Assembly (NCBI GenBank): GCA_964528155.1
Contig: CAZGRL010000005.1
Location: 1-64,000, forward strand
Direction of reading: 5' to 3'
DNA: 64,000 nucleotides
Origin: G001797105 sp964528155
GTDB taxonomy: Bacteria; Chloroflexota; Anaerolineae; Anaerolineales; E44-bin32
Shown: positions 24,576 through 32,587 of the stretch, in pieces
How the letters are laid out: the number at the start of each line of letters is the position of its first letter
How positions within the stretch are numbered: the first letter of the stretch is position 1
Notes under the pieces: model-generated
The model's database searches: none
Seen by the model: only the letters and a program-made list of their open reading frames with translations
What the model was told of the DNA's origin: nothing
Translations under genes and position numbers: made by a program

Positions 24576-25563
24576 TCAAGTTACGAATTCAGGTCGGTCA
24601 CGCAAAGGAGGAGAGGATGTCGGAACGAACGTCCCATCTTCGATCGACTCGACCAGGGAGGCCTCATCGAACCAACTTGCCGGGGGCTTGTGACCCCAGA
24701 ACGTAGCCCGGCGCGGATCATTGATGCTCCAGCGGATCGGTTCCCAATCCGGATCGGGGATCAGGTAATCGCTCGTGTAGAGCTCGATGCGGTTCCCGTC
24801 CGGGTCGCGCAGATAGACAAAGAACGCGTTGCTTATGCCATGTCTCCCGGGTCCGCGTTCGATGACTGGTCGCGTATCCTGCCGCGGTGAGCACATCGCA
24901 AGCTCTGAGGACGGACATCTGGTCGCTGACCCAGAAACCGGCGTGGTGCAAGCGTGGCCCGATGCCGTTCATCAAGGCGATGTCATGGACGTTCTGCTTC
25001 CGATGCAGCCAGGCCGCCCAGAGTTTGGGTGGCTGGTCTTGGGTAATGGTGAGCTCGGAGCAGGCGAACCCCAATTGCTGGGTGAACCAATCATAAGCGG
25101 CCTGAACGTTGGGGACCTGGCAATTGAAGTGATCGAGGCGCATCACCGTCGCACCGCGGTACAGGTCGAAATGCTGGAGCAGCCGCGGCCGTGGGTTCAT
25201 GGCGTGGTAGAACTCGAGCGGCAGGCCGGTGTGGTCCTGAACCCTCACGGCCTTTCCCTGACCGCGCTCGAAGCCCTCCGGCAGCTAGCGCAGCGGTAGA
25301 TCCGACTCGGCGTACAGCCTGGCCAGGCGATCGAGATCGTCGGGGGTCGCCACGCGGAAGGCTAGGTGGGTTACACCCGGGCCCGCGTCGAGTTTGAGTG
25401 TCAGACCGTGGTGCTCACGCTCCTCCAATCCGCCGAGGTTCAGCCGCTGATCATCCCGGTCGACTTCGACGAATCCAAGGACATCGACATAGAATTCCCG
25501 AGCGCGCCCGAGATCGGTCACGCGGTATTCGATGTATCCGGCGCGGGTGACGGAGATCGGCAT
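24576..25563 (-). pseudogene. hpaD: Homoprotocatechuate 2,3-dioxygenase, broken by TAG and frameshift
   Basis: Conceptually about 329 residues of a vicinal-oxygen-chelate extradiol dioxygenase that cleaves 3,4-dihydroxyphenylacetate. The metal ligands are intact: His in RLDHFNCQ, His in RLHHAGFW and Glu in DGNRIELYTSDY; RKQNVHDIAL and IERGPGRHGISNAFF match characterised enzymes. Two lesions break it: an in-frame TAG at 25285-25287, after ESDLPLR and directly before LPEGFERGQGKAVRVQD in the same frame, and a one-base-type frameshift around 24862-24880 between GYA and VIERGPG. The ATG at 25563 begins MPISVTRAGYIEYRV. It ends the hpa operon, separated from hpaC by a four-helix-bundle element. 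Sequencing error could explain one lesion but less easily both. Confidence 0.85.
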
Positions 25564-25612
25564 CGGGGTAACCTTCCTGGGGAGGCTTCAAGCGCGGCAT
25601 GCGAGACGGGAA

Positions 25613-26343
25613 GCGCAAAACGTAAAACGTAAAACGTAGAACGTAAAGAACAGAGTTCAGGAGATCGGAGTTAAGGCTCGCCCTATCCGGCCGTCTGGGG
25701 ACGTTTGCCTAGCTGCGCTGGATCTCGGATGGTCAAACTCCGCTGCCTTCAAGCGTGTCGTCACTGCCATCGACGTAGGAGGAACCTAGCTCACGGATCT
25801 TCCGACCTCGTTGGTTGGGAACCATGGTAAGGAGCAAGCGGATGATCTCGGTGAGGAGGGCAAGCCGCTGCATGGTTGCCTCAGGCCCGAGGACTGGTCG
25901 GACTTTGTAATACCAATCCCTGCTTTCGCGGGCAGAACCCAATGCATACTCAAAGAACCGTGCGCGGTCTCTACCGGTTCCTCGCGAGTATCCTTCAGCG
26001 ATATTGGCGCTGATCGATCCGAGTGCCCGGAAGAGCTGATCACTCAACGAGATAGTCCTGCGGTCTCGAACCAGTATGGATACGTCGGCCCACCCCTGGT
26101 CGCATGCAAATAGCGCAAGCTGATAGGCTCTCATCTTCCATAACGAGTCGCCTGTCACCTCCCGTGGTACTGTCGAGACCCATTGCTTAGAGCTAATCGA
26201 TCCGCGCTGCTCTCGGTCGTTATCCACCCTTCCCCCTTTCCCCAATCCATGCGATATGCGCCTTATCGATCTGTCCACATCACATCTTCACGTTACGTTT
26301 TGCGCAATACGTTTTACGCAATAGGTTCTACGCGTTACGTCCC
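25613..26343. mobile_element. IVP-type element: inverted ACGTAAA arrays around a four-helix-bundle gene
   Basis: The left end (25613-25650) is a run of AAAACGT-type units preceded by GCGC. The right end (about 26289-26343) carries the complementary units ACGTTTTGCGC, ACGTTTTACGC and CTACGCGTTACGT in inverted orientation. Between them lies only the four-helix-bundle gene. The element sits between hpaC and hpaD in an operon whose other genes overlap or abut. The architecture recalls IVS elements of 23S rRNA (stem plus S23 ORF). Mobility is inferred; no target-site duplication was identified. Confidence 0.55.
25733..26278 (-). CDS. Four-helix-bundle protein (S23/IVP, Avd-like)
   Basis: Up to 181 residues; the recognisable domain begins around residue 44 (DSLWKMRAYQLALFA) and contains the family signature SLSDQLFRALGSISANIAEGY and RFFEYALGSARESRDWYYKV. 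The family includes proteins encoded in 23S rRNA intervening sequences and is related to the Avd accessory proteins of diversity-generating retroelements; pentameric barrels are known, molecular function is not. The true start may be a GTG or ATG within the first 50 codons. It is flanked by inverted ACGTAAA repeat arrays and breaks the hpa operon. No reverse transcriptase is nearby. Confidence 0.85.
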   Translation of the reverse strand: MDRSIRRISHGLGKGGRVDNDREQRGSISSKQWVSTVPREVTGDSLWKMRAYQLALFACDQGWADVSILVRDRRTISLSDQLFRALGSISANIAEGYSRGTGRDRARFFEYALGSARESRDWYYKVRPVLGPEATMQRLALLTEIIRLLLTMVPNQRGRKIRELGSSYVDGSDDTLEGSGV

Positions 26344-26355
26344 TTGTACTTCGCT

Positions 26356-26922
26356 CTAATCCTCTTTCCACGGATCATAAAACACCTGAATCGGCCTGGA
26401 GACCCGGCCCAGATCCGGGGCGGGGGTGCGCTGGCTGGTGTCGATCCGTCCGTACTCGCCCCCGAAGAACAGGAGCGGACGGATGGGGTCAATCCCTCGA
26501 TGCAGCGCCAGGACCATGCCGACAATGATCCAGTGGTCTCCGCCATCGATCATGTTCCACACCCGGCAACCGAGAGCGGCGGCGCATCCCTCCAGGCGAG
26601 GCCTGCCGTCCCAAGGGACGAAGCGGAAGGGGGGATCTGGTTCGTTGGTCCAGGCGCCGGCGAAGAAGGTCGAGAGCGCCTGCTGATCCTCGCGAAGGAC
26701 GTTGATCGAGAAGTCCTTCGTCTCGGACAGAATATCCGCCATGAGCGCCTGCTTATTGACGCACACCAGAACGAGCGTCGGATTGAGGGAGACGGACGAG
26801 ACGGCGTTGGCCGTCATCCCATGGATCTCGCCTTTCAACTCGGCCGCGATCACCGTCACGCCGGTGGCGAACAGGCCGACCACCTGGCGGAAGAAGGTCT
26901 CGCTATCGGTCTCTTTCATCAT
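26356..26922 (-). CDS. hpaC: Flavin reductase, probable HpaC partner of HpaB
   Basis: A 188-residue flavin-reductase-like domain protein (FMN-binding split barrel). Landmarks are FATGVTVIAA, GMTANAVSSVSLNPTLVLVCVN and FSINVLREDQ. It would reduce FAD with NADH to supply the oxygenase HpaB. The ATG overlaps the hpaB stop by four bases (ATGA), the strongest evidence for the partnership. It is longer than the classic 160-170-residue HpaC, with an extra C-terminal segment after FFGGEYGRIDT that is common in related reductases. Specificity is inferred from context. Confidence 0.88.
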   Translation of the reverse strand: MMKETDSETFFRQVVGLFATGVTVIAAELKGEIHGMTANAVSSVSLNPTLVLVCVNKQALMADILSETKDFSINVLREDQQALSTFFAGAWTNEPDPPFRFVPWDGRPRLEGCAAALGCRVWNMIDGGDHWIIVGMVLALHRGIDPIRPLLFFGGEYGRIDTSQRTPAPDLGRVSRPIQVFYDPWKED

Positions 26923-28388
26923 CCGTCAGCCTGTTCTGCGGCCTCCTGTTCGGCCGTCGCTAGGAATTCGCGTATCTGATCCATATAGGGCGTCATGTCA
27001 TGCGCCTTGAGCAGGGCCCCCGCCATCCGCACCGGATCGCCAAAGAAAAACCGTTCATAGAGCACCTGCCGGGAGGCGAAGGCCGACAGGGCCGTGTCCC
27101 AAGCAAGGCGGAAGATGGGGATGCGCTCGTGGGCCTCAGCACGAACCGCCTGGTAGTAGCGTTTGATCTCCTCTGCCAACGGCCCGCGCAGATCGGCCTC
27201 GGTCGGCGCGGCGACCAGACCGCTCGCCCCGAGCTGCTGGATGATCTCGATCATGCGTGGATACAGTCGCGGGTACAGGTTACGGGCGGCATCCAAAGGA
27301 TCCCAGGCCGGTCGCATAACGCCGAACTCGTCGAGCTGGGCTTCGACCTCGGCCGTGCGCAACAAGGCCTTCATCGTCTCCAGGTTAACCCAAATCTCGG
27401 CGATCTTCTCCTGAACGTGCTGGAATACCTCAATCCCGATGGTGTATGACATCAAGGCCGCCAGTCCGAGGAGGAACTCCGTCTTGGCGGCGTTTTTCAC
27501 GGCCACCTGGTGGGACATGTTGACGATGGCCCCGGTCGCAGAGTAGGCCTGGTTGCAGGTCTCGACGTCCCTGTAAAGGAAGACTCTTTCCCAGGGGACG
27601 AACACGTCATCGAAGATCACGGCCGCGTCCATCTCTTCATAGCGAGAACCAAGGGGATGATCGTAGATCGACCGGCCGTAGTCGACGGTCTCGCGGCATA
27701 GGAACTTCAGCCCTGGCGTATCGCACGAGAGAGCCAGGCCAAACGCATAGGGCGCGTCCTCGACCTGATTCTTGAGAAGCGTCGAGGGGAAGACCATGAT
27801 CTCGTCAGCCATGGGTAGGGTGGCCAGCATGCGTGCGCCGCGCAACACAATCCCGGCGTCAGTCTCCTCTTTGATCCGCGCCGCCAGATACGGGTCAGCC
27901 TGCTGTGCAGTCCCGACGGCTCTATTCGCCTGGGGCGTGATCAAGGTGTGCGTCAAACACAGGTCGTTCTCGCGCAAGCGCGCGTGATAGCTCCGGATGT
28001 TGTCGGCGAATTGGCGACCCTGGCGAGCGAGGGACTCGGCGCCGCCGGCGTAGGCGCTGATCGCCCGGTTGAGGTAGTCCGGGGCGCGGCCCATCATCCC
28101 ATGATGATGAGATGCCCAGACCTTCATCATGCGCGTGATGCTTTCCAATTCTTCGGCGGTTCGGGGAATCATGTGAGAGCGACCGACCTTGTCACCGGAC
28201 GAGGGCGAGTCAAAGAGCATCACGTCGGGCCTGTCCCATTGGAGATCGTACAGCTCGGCCAGACTGGCTACGGCGTTCTTGAAGGCGGGGTGGGTGGTGA
28301 CATCTAGTACCCGCTCGCCCCGGTGCCATAGCTCGGGCCCGTGTTCTTTCAACTTCTCCAATACCTGCTGGCCTGATCGTGCCGGCAT
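26919..28388 (-). CDS. hpaB: 4-hydroxyphenylacetate 3-monooxygenase, oxygenase component
   Basis: A 489-residue FADH2-dependent oxygenase that hydroxylates 4-hydroxyphenylacetate to homoprotocatechuate. The GMMGRAPDYLN segment carries the Arg and Tyr, and LTHTLITPQANR the His, of the substrate site described in Thermus HpaB. IVLRGARMLATLP, FDDVFVPWERVF and the acyl-CoA-dehydrogenase-like helical C-terminus complete the family. The cysteines of the related [4Fe-4S] 4-hydroxybutyryl-CoA dehydratase are absent, excluding that enzyme. It overlaps hpaE by one base (TAATG) and hpaC by four. Substrate assignment is supported by the surrounding hpa genes. Confidence 0.92.
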   Translation of the reverse strand: MPARSGQQVLEKLKEHGPELWHRGERVLDVTTHPAFKNAVASLAELYDLQWDRPDVMLFDSPSSGDKVGRSHMIPRTAEELESITRMMKVWASHHHGMMGRAPDYLNRAISAYAGGAESLARQGRQFADNIRSYHARLRENDLCLTHTLITPQANRAVGTAQQADPYLAARIKEETDAGIVLRGARMLATLPMADEIMVFPSTLLKNQVEDAPYAFGLALSCDTPGLKFLCRETVDYGRSIYDHPLGSRYEEMDAAVIFDDVFVPWERVFLYRDVETCNQAYSATGAIVNMSHQVAVKNAAKTEFLLGLAALMSYTIGIEVFQHVQEKIAEIWVNLETMKALLRTAEVEAQLDEFGVMRPAWDPLDAARNLYPRLYPRMIEIIQQLGASGLVAAPTEADLRGPLAEEIKRYYQAVRAEAHERIPIFRLAWDTALSAFASRQVLYERFFFGDPVRMAGALLKAHDMTPYMDQIREFLATAEQEAAEQADG

Positions 28389-29863
28389 TAGTCCATCCCT
28401 CCTGTACCCAGCCGCGGAATTGCATGCTCGCCCACGGCGACATGAACCGTGGAAAGCTCGGTGTAGAAGTCGAAGCTGTATCGGCCACCTTCGCGGCCGA
28501 TCCCGCTCATCTTGCTCCCGCCGAACGGCGTTCGCAAATCACGGACGTTGTGAGAATTGACCCAGACGAGGCCCGACTCGATGGCCTCGGCTACGCGCCG
28601 AGCGCGGTCCGGCTGTTCCGTCCAGACATAGGCCGCCAGACCGTAGTGAATGTCATTGGCCAGGCGGATGGCGTCAGCTTCGTCCTTGAAGGGGATCACA
28701 ACGAGCACCGGGCCAAAGATTTCCTCTTGGGCCACGCGCATGTCATTTGTCACACGAGTGATCAGCGTCGGCTCGAAGAAGTTGCCTTCGGGGAACCCCG
28801 CCGGGCGATCGCCGCCGACTTCGATGTGCGCCCCTTCGGCCCGGGCGACGTCGATGTAGTCGCGCACACGCCGCCAATGGTCGGGATGGATCAGGGGGCC
28901 GATCTCGGTTGATGGATCCGCAGGGTCTCCGACGCGGATCCTTCGGACTCGATCCGCCAGCCGCTCGATGAATTCGCCGGCGATGTCCGACTGCACGAGC
29001 AGGCGCGAGCCGGCCGTGCAGCGTTCGCCGTTGAGCGAGAATACTTGCCAGATGGCTCCGTCAAGCGCCCGTTCTAGATTGGCGTCATCGAAAACGATAG
29101 TCGGAGATTTGCCCCCCAGCTCCATCGAGAATCGCTTGAGCGTCGCGGCGCCGTTGCGCATGATCTCCTGCCCGGTAGTGGTTTCGCCGGTGAAGGAGAT
29201 CAACTGAACTCCGGGGTGGGCGACAAGGGGCGCACCGGCCGTCTCGCCGAAGCCGTGGACGACATTGAAGACCCCCGGGGGAAGGTCGGCCTGCTGGATG
29301 ATGTGAGCAAGCATGTCCGCCGACAGGGGCGACCACTCGGCCGGCTTGAGAATGCACGTGTCACCGGCCGCAATGCACGGGGCGACCTTCCACGTCTCGA
29401 GCACGAAGGGAGTGTTCCAAGGCGTGATCAATCCGGCCACGCCGACCGGCCGACGGATGGCGTAGTTTTGAAACGCGCCCTGAGGCGAGAACCTCTCACC
29501 GCCGATCTCCAGCGCCGTATCGGCAAAGAAACGGAAGTTCTGCGCGGACCGAGGGATGGCCCCCTTCTTGATCTGGCTGGCCGGGATGCCGGTATCGGCG
29601 ATCTCGATCTCGGCGATCTCGTCTGCCCGGGCATCGATCAACTCGGCGATTCGATGCAGGAAGGTTGCTCGATCGGCAGGGTTCATTCGCGACCATGGTC
29701 CGCTGTCGAAGGCTCTGCGGGCCGCCGACATGGCGCGATCAATGTCTTGAGCCGACCCAGCCGCCATGTGATCGATCGGTTGATTGGTCGTCGGATTCAG
29801 GGTCTCAAAGGTCCGACCGTCAGCCGCCGGGACGAATTCGTTGTCTATGAAGTGGAGGATCAT
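28388..29863 (-). CDS. hpaE: 5-carboxymethyl-2-hydroxymuconate semialdehyde dehydrogenase
   Basis: A 491-residue NAD(P)-dependent aldehyde dehydrogenase oxidising the ring-cleavage product of homoprotocatechuate. Catalytic Cys lies in NGERCTAGSR and the general base Glu in MELGGKSP; ISFTGETTTGQ is the cofactor loop. WNTPFVLETWKVAPCIAAGDT and the C-terminal FGGSKMSGIGREGGRYSFDFYTEL are typical of the HpaE/2-hydroxymuconic-semialdehyde dehydrogenase branch. Its place between hpaG and hpaB, with a nine-base gap and a one-base overlap, fixes the likely substrate. Sequence alone would not exclude another semialdehyde. Confidence 0.9.
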   Translation of the reverse strand: MILHFIDNEFVPAADGRTFETLNPTTNQPIDHMAAGSAQDIDRAMSAARRAFDSGPWSRMNPADRATFLHRIAELIDARADEIAEIEIADTGIPASQIKKGAIPRSAQNFRFFADTALEIGGERFSPQGAFQNYAIRRPVGVAGLITPWNTPFVLETWKVAPCIAAGDTCILKPAEWSPLSADMLAHIIQQADLPPGVFNVVHGFGETAGAPLVAHPGVQLISFTGETTTGQEIMRNGAATLKRFSMELGGKSPTIVFDDANLERALDGAIWQVFSLNGERCTAGSRLLVQSDIAGEFIERLADRVRRIRVGDPADPSTEIGPLIHPDHWRRVRDYIDVARAEGAHIEVGGDRPAGFPEGNFFEPTLITRVTNDMRVAQEEIFGPVLVVIPFKDEADAIRLANDIHYGLAAYVWTEQPDRARRVAEAIESGLVWVNSHNVRDLRTPFGGSKMSGIGREGGRYSFDFYTELSTVHVAVGEHAIPRLGTGGMD

Positions 29864-29872
29864 CTGTCGGTC

Positions 29873-30613
29873 CTACTCGACGACCGGGTTCTCCAGCGCG
29901 CCCAGACCATCGATCTCGAGCCGCATTGTGTCACCCGGTCGGACGTGTGAAATCCCGCGTGGTGTCCCTGTCCAAATCATGTCTCCCGGCTCGAGCGTCA
30001 TGAAGGACGAGATGAAGGCGATCAACTCAGGGATACTGCGGCTCATACGTGCAGCGTTGCCTTCCTGACGCAGATCGCCGTTGACGAAGGCCCTGAGTCC
30101 TAGATTGTCCGGATCGGGCACCTCCTCTGGTGAGACGAGGTATGGCCCAACGGGGCCGAAACTGTCATAACCCTTGGCCCGGACCGGCGGTCGATAGAAG
30201 TCCCCTACGAAGTCTCGAGCCGTGACATCGTTGGCAATCGTGTAGCCTGCGATCACCTCGCTGGCGCTGGATGCCCGGACGCCACGACATCGTATCCCAA
30301 TGACCACGGCCAGTTCGACCTCGTAGTGCATGTATTCGACCCCCGGCGGGTACAACACCGGTTGTCTGTGACCGACAAGGGAACTGATTGGCTTGAAGAA
30401 AAGGGCCGGCTCGTCGAGTGCCCTAACGGCCAACTCGTCGGCATGCTCCGAATAGTTGAGCGCAAGACCGATGACCTTGGTGGGAACGACCGGCGGCAAC
30501 CATGTGATCTCGGCCGGCGAATAGCGCTTGCCGTCAGCCGAAACCAAGAACCCGTCTTCGGCCAGTGTCCCCGTCTCGGCGCGGCCGCCGACCGAAAAGC
30601 GCGCTTGCTTCAT
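29873..30613 (-). CDS. hpaG: FAH-family isomerase/decarboxylase, HpaG-like
   Basis: A 246-residue fumarylacetoacetate-hydrolase-fold enzyme. Landmarks are VIGLALNYSEHADEL, HYEVELAVVIG (metal-binding Glu pair), IANDVTARDF, KGYDSFGPVGPYLV and MIWTGTPRGI. In the homoprotocatechuate pathway this family decarboxylates 5-oxopent-3-ene-1,2,5-tricarboxylate and isomerises the product. The protein is a single domain, so it may do one of these steps or both as a dimer. The ATG at 30613 overlaps the preceding hydrolase stop (ATGA); the longer open frame upstream is antisense noise. The role is inferred from context. Confidence 0.85.
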   Translation of the reverse strand: MKQARFSVGGRAETGTLAEDGFLVSADGKRYSPAEITWLPPVVPTKVIGLALNYSEHADELAVRALDEPALFFKPISSLVGHRQPVLYPPGVEYMHYEVELAVVIGIRCRGVRASSASEVIAGYTIANDVTARDFVGDFYRPPVRAKGYDSFGPVGPYLVSPEEVPDPDNLGLRAFVNGDLRQEGNAARMSRSIPELIAFISSFMTLEPGDMIWTGTPRGISHVRPGDTMRLEIDGLGALENPVVE

Positions 30614-31488
30614 GCTTCTTCTTGACCGACCGGCTGTGCCATGATCGGCTCGAGGAACGACAGGATCGGGTGGATGATCGGAGAATCGTCGGACAGGACG
30701 ATGGTGTGGTGGTTCACACCCGGGATATTGACCTGGCGACCCTGTGGGATCCAGGAGACGAACGCGGCCGCCTCGCGCGGATCCAACACGTGAGCCCGGT
30801 CTCCCCTCAGACCGAGCTCCGGCCGAATGAATACTGTCGGGCACTGCAGAGCCGGGAAATGCACGCACATGCTGTAGTAGAAGTGGATATCGAGGTCGCG
30901 TTCGACGGCTTCGGCGGAAGCCTCATGGCGCACGCGGCCATCGGGAAGCGTCAGCACATCTTCTCGGAGGTATTGCTCGAGCGTGGCGTTCCAGGGCGTG
31001 CAGTAGGGGACGGAGCGCATGGCGGAGAGATACTCGTCCATCGAGGCGTACACACTGCCCAGGCGACGCAGGCTCGGGCGCATCGCCTCCAGCACCTCCT
31101 CCTTGGGATCCGCGCCGCCATCGATCAACACCACCGCCCGGACACGCCCGGGCCGGATGGAAGCGAGATAGACACCAACCGTCGCGCCAAAGGAATGCCC
31201 GAGAATCACAAATTGGGATATCTCAAGCTGATCGGCCAGCGCCAGAATATCCCGAGTGTGGTACGAAAAGCCATATCCATCGGGCGGCTTTTCGCTGTCC
31301 CCACGGCCTCTGAGATCCAGGGCGATCAAGCGGTAGGTCGGTGCCAGGGCCTGGGCCAGTTGATCGAAGGTGCCTTTGTGTCCGTGCAGGCTTGGCAGAC
31401 AAATCAACGGTCCTTTCTCGCCCGGCCACTCGCGATAGCTCAACCGGATTCCGTTCACCTGTGCGAGCGCATCTCGCGGTGTCGGCAC
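30610..31488 (-). CDS. Alpha/beta hydrolase in the hpa operon
   Basis: A 292-residue alpha/beta hydrolase. The nucleophile elbow is GHSFGA (catalytic Ser), the oxyanion-region segment is SLHGHKGTFDQLA, LDLRGRGDSEKP precedes the elbow, and the catalytic His is in GVNHHTIV. Standard homoprotocatechuate operons do not require such an enzyme; it could hydrolyse an ester or amide precursor that yields a hydroxyphenylacetate, or a ring-cleavage intermediate. It is tightly linked: its ATG directly follows the stop of the aldolase-like gene and its stop overlaps hpaG. Function beyond hydrolase is not assigned. Confidence 0.85.
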   Translation of the reverse strand: MPTPRDALAQVNGIRLSYREWPGEKGPLICLPSLHGHKGTFDQLAQALAPTYRLIALDLRGRGDSEKPPDGYGFSYHTRDILALADQLEISQFVILGHSFGATVGVYLASIRPGRVRAVVLIDGGADPKEEVLEAMRPSLRRLGSVYASMDEYLSAMRSVPYCTPWNATLEQYLREDVLTLPDGRVRHEASAEAVERDLDIHFYYSMCVHFPALQCPTVFIRPELGLRGDRAHVLDPREAAAFVSWIPQGRQVNIPGVNHHTIVLSDDSPIIHPILSFLEPIMAQPVGQEEA

Positions 31489-32376
31489 TTAGCCCTCTAC
31501 CAGCCCGTAGTGCATCATCACTGCCCTGAGTCTGTTGCGGTTCTCTGTTGAGAGAGGAGCGAGGGGCAATCGAACTTCGTCGCTGATCTTTCCGAGCATA
31601 CCGAGCGCGGCTTTGGCCGGCACAGGGTTGATCTCGAAGAACATGGCCTCGTTCATCGGCATGAGCTCGTAGTGGAGATCCTGGGCTTCCTTGGCAGCTC
31701 CGGCCGACCAAGCGTCATACAGTCTGGCTACCTTCGATGGAAGCACGTTGCCGGTCGTGCTGACGCATCCGGCGCCGCCGATGGTCAGAAGGGGAAAGCA
31801 CAGCAGCTCAATCCCGGAGAACACAAGGAAGTCTCTTCCGAGGCGTCCAAGCAGTTGGGTGATGTGCGAGAAATCCGGGTTGGCCTCTTTGATCCCGACG
31901 ATGTTCGGACAATCCTGGCGCAATCTGGCCACGGTATCGATTTCCAGATTCACGGCAGCCCGGCCCGGGATGTTGTACAGGATCACCGGCAAGTCCAGCT
32001 GCTCGGCTACCCGTTTGAAATGCTGGTAAAGCCCTTCCCGGGTGGGTAGGACGTAGTATGGGACGACCAGCAAGACGGCGTCTGCACCGGCCCGTTGAGC
32101 GAAACGTGACAGGTGAACGGTCTCTTCGTGGTTGTTTGATCCCGTGCCAGCCAGCACGGGTACTCGTCCGGCGACGGCTTCAATGGCGATCTGGATGACG
32201 CGCTCCCTTTCGGGGATCGACAACGAACTGGGCTCGCCGGTCGTTCCGGTGACGGAAACACCATGGCTGCCGCTGGCGATCTGCCACTCGGCGAGCTTTG
32301 CCAGCCCGTCTTCGTCGAGTTTGTCGTCACGAAACGGGGTCACCAGCGGGACGATGGATCCTCGGAGATGCTTCAC
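31489..32376 (-). CDS. DHDPS/NAL-family Schiff-base lyase in the hpa operon
   Basis: A 295-residue class I lyase of the dihydrodipicolinate synthase / N-acetylneuraminate lyase family. SVTGTTGEPSSLS corresponds to the TTGE pyruvate-binding motif, VILYNIPGRA supplies the catalytic Tyr, and IVGIKEANPD the Schiff-base Lys. As the first gene of the hpa operon it is unlikely to serve lysine synthesis. A pyruvate-releasing aldolase acting on 2,4-dihydroxyhept-2-ene-1,7-dioate, replacing the metal-dependent HpaI, would fit the pathway end. DapA proper remains the alternative. A -10 box (TATAAT) lies just upstream. Confidence 0.85.
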   Translation of the reverse strand: MKHLRGSIVPLVTPFRDDKLDEDGLAKLAEWQIASGSHGVSVTGTTGEPSSLSIPERERVIQIAIEAVAGRVPVLAGTGSNNHEETVHLSRFAQRAGADAVLLVVPYYVLPTREGLYQHFKRVAEQLDLPVILYNIPGRAAVNLEIDTVARLRQDCPNIVGIKEANPDFSHITQLLGRLGRDFLVFSGIELLCFPLLTIGGAGCVSTTGNVLPSKVARLYDAWSAGAAKEAQDLHYELMPMNEAMFFEINPVPAKAALGMLGKISDEVRLPLAPLSTENRNRLRAVMMHYGLVEG

Positions 32377-32397
32377 ATCAAGACAATTCTAATCCAC

Positions 32398-32403
32398 ATT
32401 ATA
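32398..32403 (-). promoter_or_regulatory. Putative -10 box of the hpa operon
   Basis: Minus-strand TATAAT 21 bases upstream of the aldolase-like ATG, giving a leader of about 15 bases. The -35 region at 17 bases is not recognisable, so an activator may be needed. Confidence 0.4.
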
Positions 32404-32587
32404 GGCGACGCCTGGGTGGCAGGTACCGTTGTGAAAGGGATTCGGTGATCTGCTCATGTGACCTTGTGGATGTGGGCGATGTTATACTCCGGACATTCGG
32501 CGATCCATGCGTATCTCGGCGCGCCTCCCGCGCCTGAGACGTGGACCTTCCACGACTTTCACGCAATAAGATATGGAGGACAGGCCC

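Noticed and set aside
24576..25248. Two separate glyoxalase/VOC genes (24576-24896 and 24718-25248)
   Set aside because: Both are pieces of one HpaD dioxygenase split by a frameshift, and the piece at 25285-25563 is its N-terminal part before an in-frame TAG.
25285..25287. TAG in hpaD read through as pyrrolysine or by suppression
   Set aside because: No pyl genes or context are seen, TAG is used as an ordinary stop by neighbouring genes, and a second lesion (frameshift) lies in the same gene.
25613..26343. A diversity-generating retroelement (Avd-like gene)
   Set aside because: There is no reverse transcriptase and no template/variable repeat pair nearby; only the four-helix-bundle fold is shared.
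26919..28388. 4-hydroxybutyryl-CoA dehydratase (AbfD) instead of HpaB
   Set aside because: The cysteine ligands of the AbfD iron-sulfur cluster are absent and the HpaB substrate residues and hpa neighbours are present.
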